This document shows, piece after piece, positions 49,782 to 58,009 of a stretch of DNA of 64,000 nucleotides (positions are counted from its first letter, which is position 1; each line of letters begins with the position of its first letter). The stretch lies in assembly GCA_017434895.1 (NCBI GenBank), contig JAFSGB010000014.1, forward strand, positions 1 through 64,000, in the 5' to 3' direction. The notes under the pieces were generated by a model that did no database searches, was not told the origin of the DNA, and was given only the letters and a program-made list of their open reading frames with translations. This stretch comes from Clostridia bacterium. GTDB taxonomy: Bacteria > Bacillota > Clostridia > Oscillospirales > Acutalibacteraceae. The position numbers were made by a program, and so were the translations under genes.

Positions 49782-50993
49782 TTACTTATCGTTAAGTGCG
49801 GCAATACCGGGAAGCTCTTTGCCCTCAAGGAACTCAAGGGAAGCACCGCCACCGGTGGAGATGTGTGTCATCTTATCGCCAAAGCCTAAATTGTTAACTG
49901 CTGCGGCAGAGTCGCCACCGCCGATAACCGTAACAGCATCGGTCTCAGCCAAAGCCTTAGCTACTTCTAAAGTACCTGCAGCGAGGGTTGAGTTCTCAAA
50001 TACGCCCATGGGTCCGTTCCAAACAACGGTCTTAGCGGATTTAACTTCATTTGCATACATTTCAGCAGTCTTAGGACCGATATCAAGACTTTCAAGGTCA
50101 GCAGGAATTTTGTCAGCGTCAACATATGCTACATCAATTGGAGCATCAATGGGGTCGGGGAATGATTTAACAACTGCACAGTCAATGGGAAGAAGGATTT
50201 TAACTCCCTTTTCCTCAGCCTTTTTCATCATTTCACCACAGTATTCAATTTTAGTTTCGTCAACAAGAGACTTACCAACACCGTAGCCCTTGGAGGCAAG
50301 GAATGTATATGCCATACCGCCGCCGATAATAAGAGTATCGGCCTTAGAAAGTAAATTTTCAATAACGGGAAGCTTACTGTCAACCTTAGCACCGCCTAAA
50401 ATACAAACAAAAGGACGAACCGGATCTTCAACGGCGTTTCCTAAATACTTAAGCTCTTTACCGATAAGATAACCGGCAACGGCTTCTTTAACATAGGATA
50501 CAACACCAACGGTGGAGCAGTGTGCTCTGTGAGCGGTGCCGAAAGCATCGTTTACGAAAATATCAGCTAAGGAGCCAAGCTCTGCCGAGAAGGCTTCGCC
50601 GTTCTTGGTTTCCTCTGCACGGTAGCGAGTGTTCTCGAGCAGTACAACATCGCCGTCCTTCATAGCTTCAACAACCTTTTTGGCATTCTCTCCTACAACA
50701 TTATCGTCAGCAGCAAAAATAACCTCTTTGCCTAACTTTTCGCTTAATGCTTTAGCTACGGGTGCTAAAGAAAGCTCGGGCTTAGGTTCACCCTTAGGCT
50801 TACCAAGGTGAGAGCAAAGAATAACCTTGCCACCGTCAGCAATAAGCTTTTTAATGGTGGGCAGAGCTGCATTAATTCTGTTCTCGTCGGTAATTACACC
50901 GTTTTTTAGAGGAACATTAAAGTCACAACGAACAAGAACCTTTTGTCCGCTAACATTAATGTCATCAACTGTTTTTTTGTTAAGAGCGTTCAT
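49782..50993 (-). CDS. pgk: Phosphoglycerate kinase
   Basis: A 403-residue PGK making ATP from 1,3-bisphosphoglycerate. Seen: [81 protein letters not shown] and [11 protein letters not shown]. It is first in its operon behind a clear promoter. In most Bacillota gap (glyceraldehyde-3-phosphate dehydrogenase) precedes it; here it does not. Confidence 0.97.
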   Translation of the reverse strand: MNALNKKTVDDINVSGQKVLVRCDFNVPLKNGVITDENRINAALPTIKKLIADGGKVILCSHLGKPKGEPKPELSLAPVAKALSEKLGKEVIFAADDNVVGENAKKVVEAMKDGDVVLLENTRYRAEETKNGEAFSAELGSLADIFVNDAFGTAHRAHCSTVGVVSYVKEAVAGYLIGKELKYLGNAVEDPVRPFVCILGGAKVDSKLPVIENLLSKADTLIIGGGMAYTFLASKGYGVGKSLVDETKIEYCGEMMKKAEEKGVKILLPIDCAVVKSFPDPIDAPIDVAYVDADKIPADLESLDIGPKTAEMYANEVKSAKTVVWNGPMGVFENSTLAAGTLEVAKALAETDAVTVIGGGDSAAAVNNLGFGDKMTHISTGGGASLEFLEGKELPGIAALNDK

Positions 50994-51036
50994 TTAATAT
51001 CTTCCTTTCAGAATAATAAATAATTTACCACATATC

Positions 51037-51064
51037 ATTTTACCACATTTTGTATTTTTTTCAA
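51037..51064 (-). promoter_or_regulatory. Sigma-A promoter of the pgk-tpiA-gpmI operon
   Basis: On the minus strand TTGAAA, a 16-base spacer and TAAAAT preceded by TGG (extended -10), about 42 bases upstream of the pgk ATG. Confidence 0.7.
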
Positions 51065-51083
51065 TAGGTAAAATGCAAAAAAA

Positions 51084-51584
51084 TTAAGTATTTTCCCACT
51101 TGTAGTTATGCAACTGACCAAAATTTTGAAGCTGAGGGTAATCCCATTGTCGCAGCACTTCGTATGTGGCAATTGCTACCGAATTTGAAAGGTTGAGACT
51201 GCGGATTTCTCCCTGCATGGGAATTCTTACGCAAGTGTCCGGGTGCTTCAGTAACAATTCCTCGGGCAGACCCTTGGTTTCCTTACCGAAAAGTAAGTAG
51301 CAGTTGTCAGGGTAGGAAATTTCCGAATGGGTATGACGTGCCTTGGTTGTAAAAAAGAAAAAGTCGCCTTGGTTTTTCTCAAAAAACTCGTCAATATTCT
51401 TGTAGTAGGTAATGTCAAGATACTGCCAATAATCAAGACCTGCTCTTTTAAGCTTTTTGTCGTCAATGGTAAAGCCCATAGGCCCTACAAGGTGAAGCCG
51501 TGCTCCTGTTGCGGCACAGGTGCGTGCAACGTTACCGGTGTTTTGCGGAATTTCGGGCTCAACCATAACAATGTTAATTTTCAT
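51084..51584 (-). CDS. trmL: tRNA (cytidine/uridine-2'-O)-methyltransferase TrmL
   Basis: A 166-residue SPOUT methyltransferase that modifies position 34 of some tRNA-Leu. Seen: INIVMVEPEIPQNTGNVART, LHLVGPMGF, YLLFGKETKGLPEEL and the knot region VRIPMQGEIRSLNLSNSVAI. The ATG at 51584 has GGTG seven bases upstream; the ATG at 51596 lies four codons earlier and before that site. It stands alone upstream of the pgk promoter on the same strand. Confidence 0.93.
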   Translation of the reverse strand: MKINIVMVEPEIPQNTGNVARTCAATGARLHLVGPMGFTIDDKKLKRAGLDYWQYLDITYYKNIDEFFEKNQGDFFFFTTKARHTHSEISYPDNCYLLFGKETKGLPEELLLKHPDTCVRIPMQGEIRSLNLSNSVAIATYEVLRQWDYPQLQNFGQLHNYKWENT

Positions 51585-51682
51585 ATTTATCACCATAATT
51601 ATTATATAATTTTGAAAATACTTGTCAAGAAATGATTTGTGTTATATAATATAAGCATTACAAAGCGTAGGAGAGTATAAAT

Positions 51683-52321
51683 ATGAAAATGAATAATGGC
51701 ATTCTTGAAATAGTAAAGAGGCTTGAGGCCAAAAACGATATTCGTTACGCTACTGCTAATGATATTTTTTACAAGATTTTAAAGGTAATTTACATAAGCA
51801 CGGTTTGTTATGAATTGATTATCAATTTGCTATATATGCTTAGTATGTATTTAAATGACCGTGCCGATACGAGTCAGGGATTTTTGGCATATATTATAAC
51901 ACCTCTTGTTTGCTCTCTTCTTTTAATAGTAGGCTTTATTTTCCAACTCAAAAAAATAAACATTGCAGGTGCGGTTTTGTCGGTTGTTCCGTCTATAGTG
52001 CTCATTTTCTTTTTCCGTTCAATAACCTATGCAGTGGAAGCAAACACCTTGATGACTGTATACTATTGGCGACATTTGGCACCCGCGTTAATTATAAGCT
52101 TAACGGGATTTATTATGAGTTTTATTGCCGTCAGAGCTAATATAAAGCTTCGAAAAATGTATGACAAAGTGGTTAATAGTATTTACGAAAACTATAAGGT
52201 AAATCTTGCTGAGGGCGGCGAACTTTCCTCTGAGCAGTGGGAGGAATTTTTGGAAAAATTTGACCCTTATGCTTATAATATACAGTTCTTTAAAAATATC
52301 GAACAAGAGGATAAACAGTGA
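51683..52321 (+). CDS. Membrane protein of unknown function
   Basis: A 212-residue protein I do not recognise. Four hydrophobic segments are visible (about 34-56, 71-92, 94-115, 130-152), preceded by a charged N-terminus (EIVKRLEAKNDIRYA) and followed by a cytosolic helix and acidic tail (SSEQWEEFLEKFDPYAYN). There is no signal peptide, enzyme motif or Cys cluster. AGGAGAG precedes the ATG. The stop overlaps the GTG start of trmO by four bases, so the two are co-translated, though no functional link is evident. Confidence 0.8.
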   Translation: MKMNNGILEIVKRLEAKNDIRYATANDIFYKILKVIYISTVCYELIINLLYMLSMYLNDRADTSQGFLAYIITPLVCSLLLIVGFIFQLKKINIAGAVLSVVPSIVLIFFFRSITYAVEANTLMTVYYWRHLAPALIISLTGFIMSFIAVRANIKLRKMYDKVVNSIYENYKVNLAEGGELSSEQWEEFLEKFDPYAYNIQFFKNIEQEDKQ

Positions 52322-52995
52322 AAAACCGTAAGCTGAAGGTAATTGCTAAAATCCATACGGATTTTAAGGAAAAATTCGGTATTCCGAGGCAAAGTGGGTT
52401 ACTTCCGGAGCTTAAAGCAGAAATTATTTTTGAAAAGGAGTACCGTGATATTTCTGCCTTAAAGGGTATTGAAGGATTTTCTCATATTTGGCTTTTGTGG
52501 GAATTTTCGGAAGTAAAAGACGAAAAGTGGTCTCCTACCGTTCGTCCGCCAAGGCTGGGAGGCAATAAACGAATGGGGGTTTTTGCCACACGTTCACCCT
52601 TTAGACCAAATCCAATCGGCCTTTCTTGTGTTAAATTAGAGAAGGTCAAAAAAACCTCACAAGGAGCGGTTTTGGTGGTGAGCGGTGCTGATTTGATGGA
52701 TGGAACACCTATTTTGGATATTAAGCCTTATCTGCCTTTTACCGACTGTATACCAAATGCTACAGGCGGTTTTGCCGAGGAGGTTTTCGGCGATAGATTA
52801 GAGGTTGTAATTCCCGAGAAATTTAAAAAATCTTTTCCAAAGGAAAAGCTTGAAGCGTTAATTAAGGTGCTTAAAAGCGACCCCAGACCTGCCTATCAAG
52901 ACGACCCTGAACGTGAGTACGGTTTTGATTTTGCAGGACACAGTATTAAGTTTAAGGTTAGTGACAATATATTAACTGTTACAACAATTAAGTGA
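52318..52995 (+). CDS. trmO: tRNA (N6-threonylcarbamoyladenosine-A37-N6)-methyltransferase TrmO
   Basis: A 225-residue TsaA/TrmO protein: KIHTDFKEKFGIPRQSGLL, FSHIWLLWEFSE, RPPRLGGNKRMGVFATRSPF, RPNPIGLSCVKLE, DLMDGTPILDIKPYLPFTD, and the C-terminal extension with DPRPAYQDDPEREYGF. It methylates t6A37 in a subset of tRNAs. The GTG start at 52318 overlaps the stop of the membrane protein gene. Two hairpins follow the stop. Confidence 0.94.
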   Translation: MKNRKLKVIAKIHTDFKEKFGIPRQSGLLPELKAEIIFEKEYRDISALKGIEGFSHIWLLWEFSEVKDEKWSPTVRPPRLGGNKRMGVFATRSPFRPNPIGLSCVKLEKVKKTSQGAVLVVSGADLMDGTPILDIKPYLPFTDCIPNATGGFAEEVFGDRLEVVIPEKFKKSFPKEKLEALIKVLKSDPRPAYQDDPEREYGFDFAGHSIKFKVSDNILTVTTIK

Positions 52996-53025
52996 ATTAT
53001 GAAATATGCAATTAAAATAACCACA

Positions 53026-53066
53026 AAAGGAAGACGCTCCGTTAGGAAGCGTCTTCCTTTTCTTGC
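53026..53066 (+). terminator. Intrinsic terminator of trmO
   Basis: AAAGGAAGACGCT and AGCGTCTTCCTTT form a 13-bp stem around a 10-base loop, followed by TCTTG; the second T-rich arm suits termination. Confidence 0.75.
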
Positions 53067-53074
53067 ATATAAAA

Positions 53075-53103
53075 ATGACACTTTCAAGTTTTGAAAGTGT
53101 CAT
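53075..53103. terminator. Second perfect hairpin between the convergent trmO and tetR genes
   Basis: ATGACACTTTCAA / TTGAAAGTGTCAT, a perfect 13-bp stem with loop GTT. On the minus strand it is followed by TTTTTATATG, so it probably terminates the tetR transcript. Confidence 0.65.
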
Positions 53104-53155
53104 AGTGTGTTAGATACATTGAACAACCTGTCTCAAAGTTATCGGATTACAAAGT

Positions 53156-53746
53156 CTAAATATCTTTTAAACCAAAAACGCAAACTGAAACTATATTCGA
53201 TAATTCTTTAATTGATTTATTGCAACCATTTTTCAACCACTCACTAACGATTGCGTTGATACCATTAAGGTAGTACATCATAACATATTGCCTATCACTC
53301 TGCGGATACTGAAACCTATTTAATATAGGATTGAATATGTTATCAAACATTCGCTTATAGACATCATTAAACCCCAATGTTTTATTATTTGTTAATGCCG
53401 TACCAAAAACCTCTTTATTGTCTTTGATATAAGTAAAATAAGGTGTTAGATACTTATCGCAAACAAATATTAAATCATTAAGTTCGCAGTTTTTAAGGTT
53501 TAGTACAATTAATTTTGTATCGGTTGAGAAATACGATAAAAAATCATTCAGTAAGTATCGTGTAGTTTCTTCAAGTAAATCGCCAACAGTTTCATAGTGA
53601 AGATAAAATGTTGAACGATTTACTCCCGCTGTATTACAAATCTCGCTTACAGTTATAAAGTCAAGTGGTTTCTTTTTTAACAGAGAAATCAAGGCAAGGT
53701 CCATTTTAGTGGCAGCATTAAAATATTTGCTTTCTGATTTATTCAT
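53156..53746 (-). CDS. TetR/AcrR family transcriptional regulator
   Basis: A 196-residue TetR-type repressor. The N-terminal helix-turn-helix is at about residues 15-60 (LISLLKKKPLDFITVSEI, then AGVNRSTFYLHYETVGDLLEE). The C-terminal helical ligand domain has the TetR_C_7-like pattern with FTYIKDNKEVF and a terminal SEWLKNGCNKSIKEL. The effector and targets are unknown; the adjacent small membrane protein gene upstream on the same strand is the likeliest target. Codon use is AT-richer than the neighbours. Confidence 0.88.
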   Translation of the reverse strand: MNKSESKYFNAATKMDLALISLLKKKPLDFITVSEICNTAGVNRSTFYLHYETVGDLLEETTRYLLNDFLSYFSTDTKLIVLNLKNCELNDLIFVCDKYLTPYFTYIKDNKEVFGTALTNNKTLGFNDVYKRMFDNIFNPILNRFQYPQSDRQYVMMYYLNGINAIVSEWLKNGCNKSIKELSNIVSVCVFGLKDI

Positions 53747-53770
53747 ATTACCACTCCTTGTATTTGAGTT

Positions 53771-54121
53771 TTATTCGTCTGCAATTTCACGTGCTAGTTG
53801 CACGATTTCATAGGCGTATTTTGACTTGCCCTTTTCAAGCATCTTTTTGTAGATGGGATAATTAACACCGCAACCGATGAGACCCACAATGCCGACAATA
53901 ATTCCCAATATCATACAACCAATACCACCGCCAATAACTTGCATTGCCAAACACATACCTGTACCAAACACAAGTGCCGAAATAATACCACAAGAATAAG
54001 TAAAAATGGTTGCAGGGAGTTTTGCTTTGTTGTCCAACTTTTTAAGAGCAACAAGTTTCGAACTCTCTTTCGGTGCATAATCCTTTGCGATTGATTCTGC
54101 TATGATTTTGTCTGTGTTCAT
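53771..54121 (-). CDS. Small two-helix membrane protein
   Basis: A 116-residue protein with a charged N-terminus (AESIAKDYAPKESSKLVALKKLD), two to three hydrophobic segments at about residues 36-90 (GIISALVFGTGMCLAMQVIGG; GIVGLIGCGVNYPIY) and a cytosolic tail KYAYEIVQLAREIADE. Close relatives occur widely in gut clostridia and are sometimes labelled dihydropteridine reductase without visible support; I see no such motif. AAGGAGG precedes the ATG. It is transcribed with the tetR gene 24 bases downstream. Confidence 0.8.
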   Translation of the reverse strand: MNTDKIIAESIAKDYAPKESSKLVALKKLDNKAKLPATIFTYSCGIISALVFGTGMCLAMQVIGGGIGCMILGIIVGIVGLIGCGVNYPIYKKMLEKGKSKYAYEIVQLAREIADE

Positions 54122-54251
54122 TATAAGAACCTCCTTTAAATTTTGTAATCATATTGTACAATTTTAAGGAAATTAACTGAACAACACAAAACTAAAAATT
54201 TGTTGATTTGAAAATATTATACCATAACTGGAAATATTATTAAAGTCCATA

Positions 54252-54290
54252 TAAAAAAATGGGGCATCTTCCTTACGGAGGGTGCCCCAA
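54252..54290 (-). terminator. Intrinsic terminator of spoIVA
   Basis: On the minus strand GGGGCACCCTCC, loop GTAA, GGAAGATGCCCC (imperfect 12-bp stem), then ATTTTTTT. Confidence 0.85.
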
Positions 54291-54305
54291 GGGTGGTTAT
54301 TTTTA

Positions 54306-55784
54306 TTATAGCAATATACACACAAGACCGTTGCAGCCCTCGTTAATAACCCGTTCGACGGTTTCTTGAACCCTCATACGGGCATCCATAGGCATACGCG
54401 AAAGCTTAGTGTGAAGTCCCTCATTTACAAGGCTGTGGAGAGATTTGCCGAAAATGTTTGATTCCCAAATTTTAACGGGGTCCTCCTCAAAGCCTGAAAG
54501 CAAGTACATAACTAAATCCTCCGACTGCTTTTCACTTCCTACAATGGGACTGACTTCGGTGGTAATGTTTGCTTTCATAAGGTGAATGGACGGTGCAGAT
54601 GCTCTAAGCCTTACACCGTAACGGCCGCCTTGTTTTACAATTTCGGGCTCCTCAAGATGCAGGTCCTCAATGTCGGGCATAATAATACCGTAACCGGTCG
54701 CCTCCACTTCTGCTAGTGCGTCCTTGACACGTGAATATTCTTTTTTCATAGCCGCCAGCTCGGAGATGTTTTCCATAAGCTCCTGCTCGTCATTTATCTC
54801 AAGACCTGTAGTTTCACAGAGTATTTTATAAAAAAGAGAATTTTTAATGGCTAGCTCTATATTGGCACAGCCTTGACCTAAATCAATTGAGTTGACTGTT
54901 GCAAGATTTATGTTTTCATTACCCTTAAAGAATTTACTAAAGGTATCAATATCTCTGATGATCTTAACGTCATCGGCACCGGCTTTTATCTTTTCTGTAA
55001 TATCACGCCGTAGCCAGTGGTCAAGTGGAAGTGCATTGATCCAACGGGGATATGAAATACAAATTTCCTTAACGGGGAATTCATAAAGAATGTGTGAGAG
55101 TATGTCCTTAATTGTTTCCTCGTCAAGCTCTAAGCAGTTAATAGGAAGGACAGTAATGCAGTATTTTTCACCTAATTCCTTGGCGGTTGCCTTTGCTTCG
55201 TCAGAATTGGGATACATACAGTTTAGTAGCATTATAAAGGGCTTGTTAATTGCTTTAAGCTCGCTTATTACCCGTTCCTCTGCCTCGGCGTATTCCTCGC
55301 GGGGTATGTCGCTTATACTGCCGTCGGTGGTGATAACAAGACCGATTGTGGAGTGCTCGTTTATAACCTTTCTGGTGCCGATTTCCGCCGCCATATTAAA
55401 AGGAACAGGCTCCTCAAACCATGGGGTCATAACCATTCTCGGTTCGGTGCCTTCTATGTAGCCCAATGCACTGGGAACAATGTAGCCTACACAGTCAATG
55501 AGCCTTACATTAAAGGTGCTGTTGTCATCGACGGTAATATGGGCTCCCTTTTCGGGGATAAATTTAGGCTCTGTGGTCATAATTGTTCTGCCCGAGGAGG
55601 ATTGGGGAAGCTCGTCATTTGCCCTTTCCTTTAAGTAATCTTCAGACATATTAGGCAAAACAAGCTTATCCATAAATTGCTTTATAAAGGTCGATTTTCC
55701 CGTTCTGACGGGGCCGACAATCCCTAAATAAATGTCACCGCCGGTACGCTCGGCTATGTCCTTGTAAATACTTGCATTTGTCAT
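54306..55784 (-). CDS. spoIVA: Stage IV sporulation protein A (spore coat ATPase)
   Basis: A 492-residue SpoIVA, the same length as the Bacillus protein. It is a cytoskeletal ATPase that polymerises on the forespore surface as the coat basement layer. The Walker A GIVGPVRTGKSTFIKQFMD has K30; NVRLIDCVGYIVPSALG is a Walker B-like block; TTDGSISDIPREEY and the C-terminal MQETVERVINEGCNGLVCILL-type end (VQETVERVINEGCNGL) are conserved. The ATG at 55784 gives this length; an earlier in-frame GTG at 55793 overlaps the GGTG site. It is strong evidence for endosporulation. Confidence 0.97.
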   Translation of the reverse strand: MTNASIYKDIAERTGGDIYLGIVGPVRTGKSTFIKQFMDKLVLPNMSEDYLKERANDELPQSSSGRTIMTTEPKFIPEKGAHITVDDNSTFNVRLIDCVGYIVPSALGYIEGTEPRMVMTPWFEEPVPFNMAAEIGTRKVINEHSTIGLVITTDGSISDIPREEYAEAEERVISELKAINKPFIMLLNCMYPNSDEAKATAKELGEKYCITVLPINCLELDEETIKDILSHILYEFPVKEICISYPRWINALPLDHWLRRDITEKIKAGADDVKIIRDIDTFSKFFKGNENINLATVNSIDLGQGCANIELAIKNSLFYKILCETTGLEINDEQELMENISELAAMKKEYSRVKDALAEVEATGYGIIMPDIEDLHLEEPEIVKQGGRYGVRLRASAPSIHLMKANITTEVSPIVGSEKQSEDLVMYLLSGFEEDPVKIWESNIFGKSLHSLVNEGLHTKLSRMPMDARMRVQETVERVINEGCNGLVCILL

Positions 55785-55821
55785 TTTTATCACCGTTTTC
55801 CTTTTTTAACCTTTCTTTAAA

Positions 55822-55851
55822 AGGTTATGAAAGGTTATAACTTATTATGAC
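55822..55851 (-). promoter_or_regulatory. Candidate sigma-E promoter of spoIVA
   Basis: On the minus strand GTCATAAT, a 14-base spacer and CATAACCT resemble the mother-cell sigma-E consensus (-35 about GTCATATT, -10 about CATACAMT). It lies about 38 bases before the spoIVA start, and spoIVA is a sigma-E gene in Bacillus. Confidence 0.5.
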
Positions 55852-55896
55852 TCACCGATAATTTTTTTTTGAATAGGCTATTAGTGGTGATAAAGT

Positions 55897-56130
55897 ATGA
55901 AAACATTAAATGAATTAAAAGTCGGTGAAAGTGCTATCGTAAGCGAGCTTTTTTGCACCGGTGCACTTAAACGCCGTTTTTTGGATATAGGACTGATTAA
56001 GGGTACAAATATTAAATGTGTGGCACGTAGTCCTCAAGGAGACCCGAAAGCATTTTTAATTAGGGGAGCGGTTATAGCACTTAGAAATAAAGACAGTGCA
56101 AGGGTCAGTATAGGTAACGAAAATGGGTGA
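55897..56130 (+). CDS. feoA: Ferrous iron transport protein A
   Basis: A 77-residue SH3-like FeoA: LNELKVGESAIVSELFCTG, LKRRFLDIGLIKGTNIKCVA, FLIRGAVIALRNKDSARVSI. It supports FeoB-mediated Fe2+ uptake. It overlaps feoB by eight bases. No clear Fur or IdeR operator was recognised in the 112 bases between it and the divergent spoIVA start. Confidence 0.93.
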   Translation: MKTLNELKVGESAIVSELFCTGALKRRFLDIGLIKGTNIKCVARSPQGDPKAFLIRGAVIALRNKDSARVSIGNENG

Positions 56131-57949
56131 TATAACAGTTGCAGTTGCAGGAAATCCAAATGTGGGCAAGAGCACAATATTTAATGCACTTACCGGACTT
56201 AAACAGCATACAGGTAATTGGGCAGGAAAGACTGTCGGCAATACAGAGGGGTATTTTAAAACAAGCAAAAAAAATTATACTTTAGTTGATATACCGGGTA
56301 CTTATTCACTGTTTTCAAAATCCTTGGAGGAGGAAATTGCCCGCGATTTTTTGCTTAGCGGTGCGGTGGATATTGTGCTTGCTGTTTGTGATGCCACCGC
56401 CATTGAAAGAAATCTTAATTTGGTGCTTCAAATTATTGAGCTTCACCCAAATGTGATACTTTGTGTTAATCTAATGGACGAGGCAAAGCGAAAGGGAATT
56501 GAAATCGACCTTAGTACACTTTCCAAAGAGTTGGGTGTACCCGTAATAGGTACTGTGGCAAGAAACAAAAAAAGCGTCAACAAAATAAAAGGTGTACTTG
56601 ATACCGTGTCGGAAAATTTGAAAGATAAGAAAATAGTAGATAGCATTGATTCTGATGGATTGCTTTTTATTCGCGAAGCCGAAAAAATTATACAAAAAGC
56701 AGTTAAAAATGAGCGAAACGACAGTCTTGACCGCCGACTTGACCGAATTTTCACCGGAAAGATTACCGGATTTGCCACAATGCTTTTGTTTCTCTGCCTT
56801 ATTTTGTGGATAACCGTTACGGGGGCTAATTATATTTCCGAGGGACTAAGCTTTCTGTTTGCAAAGGGGGAACATTGGCTTGTAGATGTTTTCTCGGCAG
56901 TGGGGATCAGCGAAAAGGTACAGTATTTCATAATCGAGGGAATTTTACGGGTCCCCCTTTGGGTGGTTGCAGTAATGCTGCCGCCTATGGCAATATTTTT
57001 TCCGCTTTTTACCTTTTTAGAGGATGCTGGCTATCTGCCGCGAGTAGCTTTTAACCTTGACAAACCGTTTATGAAGTGCAAAAGTTGCGGCAAGCAAGCA
57101 CTTACAATGTGTATGGGATTTGGATGTAATGCAGTAGGGGTGACCGGATGCCGAATAATAGACTCAAAACGGGAGCGGTTACTTGCAATTCTTACTAACA
57201 GCTTTGTGCCTTGCAATGGCAGATTTCCCACAATAACCGCCATAATTTCGGCGTTTTTGGTGGTACGTACAGGTGAGGCTTCAAGATTTCTTTCGTCACT
57301 TGCTTTAACGGCGGTGCTGGTGCTTGGAATTTGTATAACCTTTTTTGCAACAAAACTTTTGTCGGCAACTGTTTTAAAGGGAGAGCCGTCGCCTTATATA
57401 TTAGAACTGCCTCCTTTTAGAAAACCTCAAACAGGTAAAATAATTGTACGCAGTATTTTCGACAGAACGCTTTTTGTACTGGGGCGTGCACTAACGGTAG
57501 CTATTCCGGCATCCTTGGTTATTTTTTCGTTTGCGAATATAAAGATAGACGAAATATCACTTTTAAATATAATTGCCGATTTTCTTGACCCTGTTGGCAG
57601 GGTAATGGGACTTGACGGAATAATACTTTTAGGCTTTATTTTAGGCTTTCCCGCAAACGAAATTGTGGTGCCTATAATTTTAATGGGGTATCTTGCCAAT
57701 GCAACACTGACACAGGTACCGGATATTGCTTTAATGAGGGAAATTTTGGTTGCAAACGGGTGGACTCTCAATACTGCTCTTTGCACAGTGATTTTTTCGC
57801 TTTGTCATTGGCCGTGTTCTACGACAGTGTTGACAGTGAAAAAGGAAACGGGAAGCTTTAAGTGGGCACTTTTAAGTATGCTTTTGCCAACTCTAATAGG
57901 TGTAGTCTTGTGTTTGGTAATTACCTTTGCGTATAGGCTGTTTAATTAG
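56123..57949 (+). CDS. feoB: Ferrous iron transporter B
   Basis: A 608-residue FeoB, the main Fe2+ importer of anaerobes. The N-terminal G domain has G1 GNPNVGKST, G3 DIPGTYSL and G4 NLMDEA, followed by the helical GDI-like domain. The membrane part has PLWVVAVMLPPMAIFFPLFT, the first gate FGCNAVGVTGCRIIDS, NSFVPCNGRFP and the second gate LGFPANEIVVPIILMGY, and ends near LCHWPCSTTVLTVKKE. It is shorter than many FeoB proteins (about 650-700) but contains both gates. It is coupled to feoA. Confidence 0.95.
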   Translation: MGDITVAVAGNPNVGKSTIFNALTGLKQHTGNWAGKTVGNTEGYFKTSKKNYTLVDIPGTYSLFSKSLEEEIARDFLLSGAVDIVLAVCDATAIERNLNLVLQIIELHPNVILCVNLMDEAKRKGIEIDLSTLSKELGVPVIGTVARNKKSVNKIKGVLDTVSENLKDKKIVDSIDSDGLLFIREAEKIIQKAVKNERNDSLDRRLDRIFTGKITGFATMLLFLCLILWITVTGANYISEGLSFLFAKGEHWLVDVFSAVGISEKVQYFIIEGILRVPLWVVAVMLPPMAIFFPLFTFLEDAGYLPRVAFNLDKPFMKCKSCGKQALTMCMGFGCNAVGVTGCRIIDSKRERLLAILTNSFVPCNGRFPTITAIISAFLVVRTGEASRFLSSLALTAVLVLGICITFFATKLLSATVLKGEPSPYILELPPFRKPQTGKIIVRSIFDRTLFVLGRALTVAIPASLVIFSFANIKIDEISLLNIIADFLDPVGRVMGLDGIILLGFILGFPANEIVVPIILMGYLANATLTQVPDIALMREILVANGWTLNTALCTVIFSLCHWPCSTTVLTVKKETGSFKWALLSMLLPTLIGVVLCLVITFAYRLFN

Positions 57950-57956
57950 TAAATTA

Positions 57957-57985
57957 TTGACTAATAATATTTTTTGGGATAAAAT
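57957..57985 (+). promoter_or_regulatory. Sigma-A promoter for the MFS transporter gene
   Basis: TTGACT, a 17-base spacer and TAAAAT, directly after the feoB stop and 25 bases before the MFS start codon. No terminator is visible between feoB and this promoter. Confidence 0.75.
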
Positions 57986-58009
57986 AAAAATAATAGGAGT
58001 GTGAAAGCA

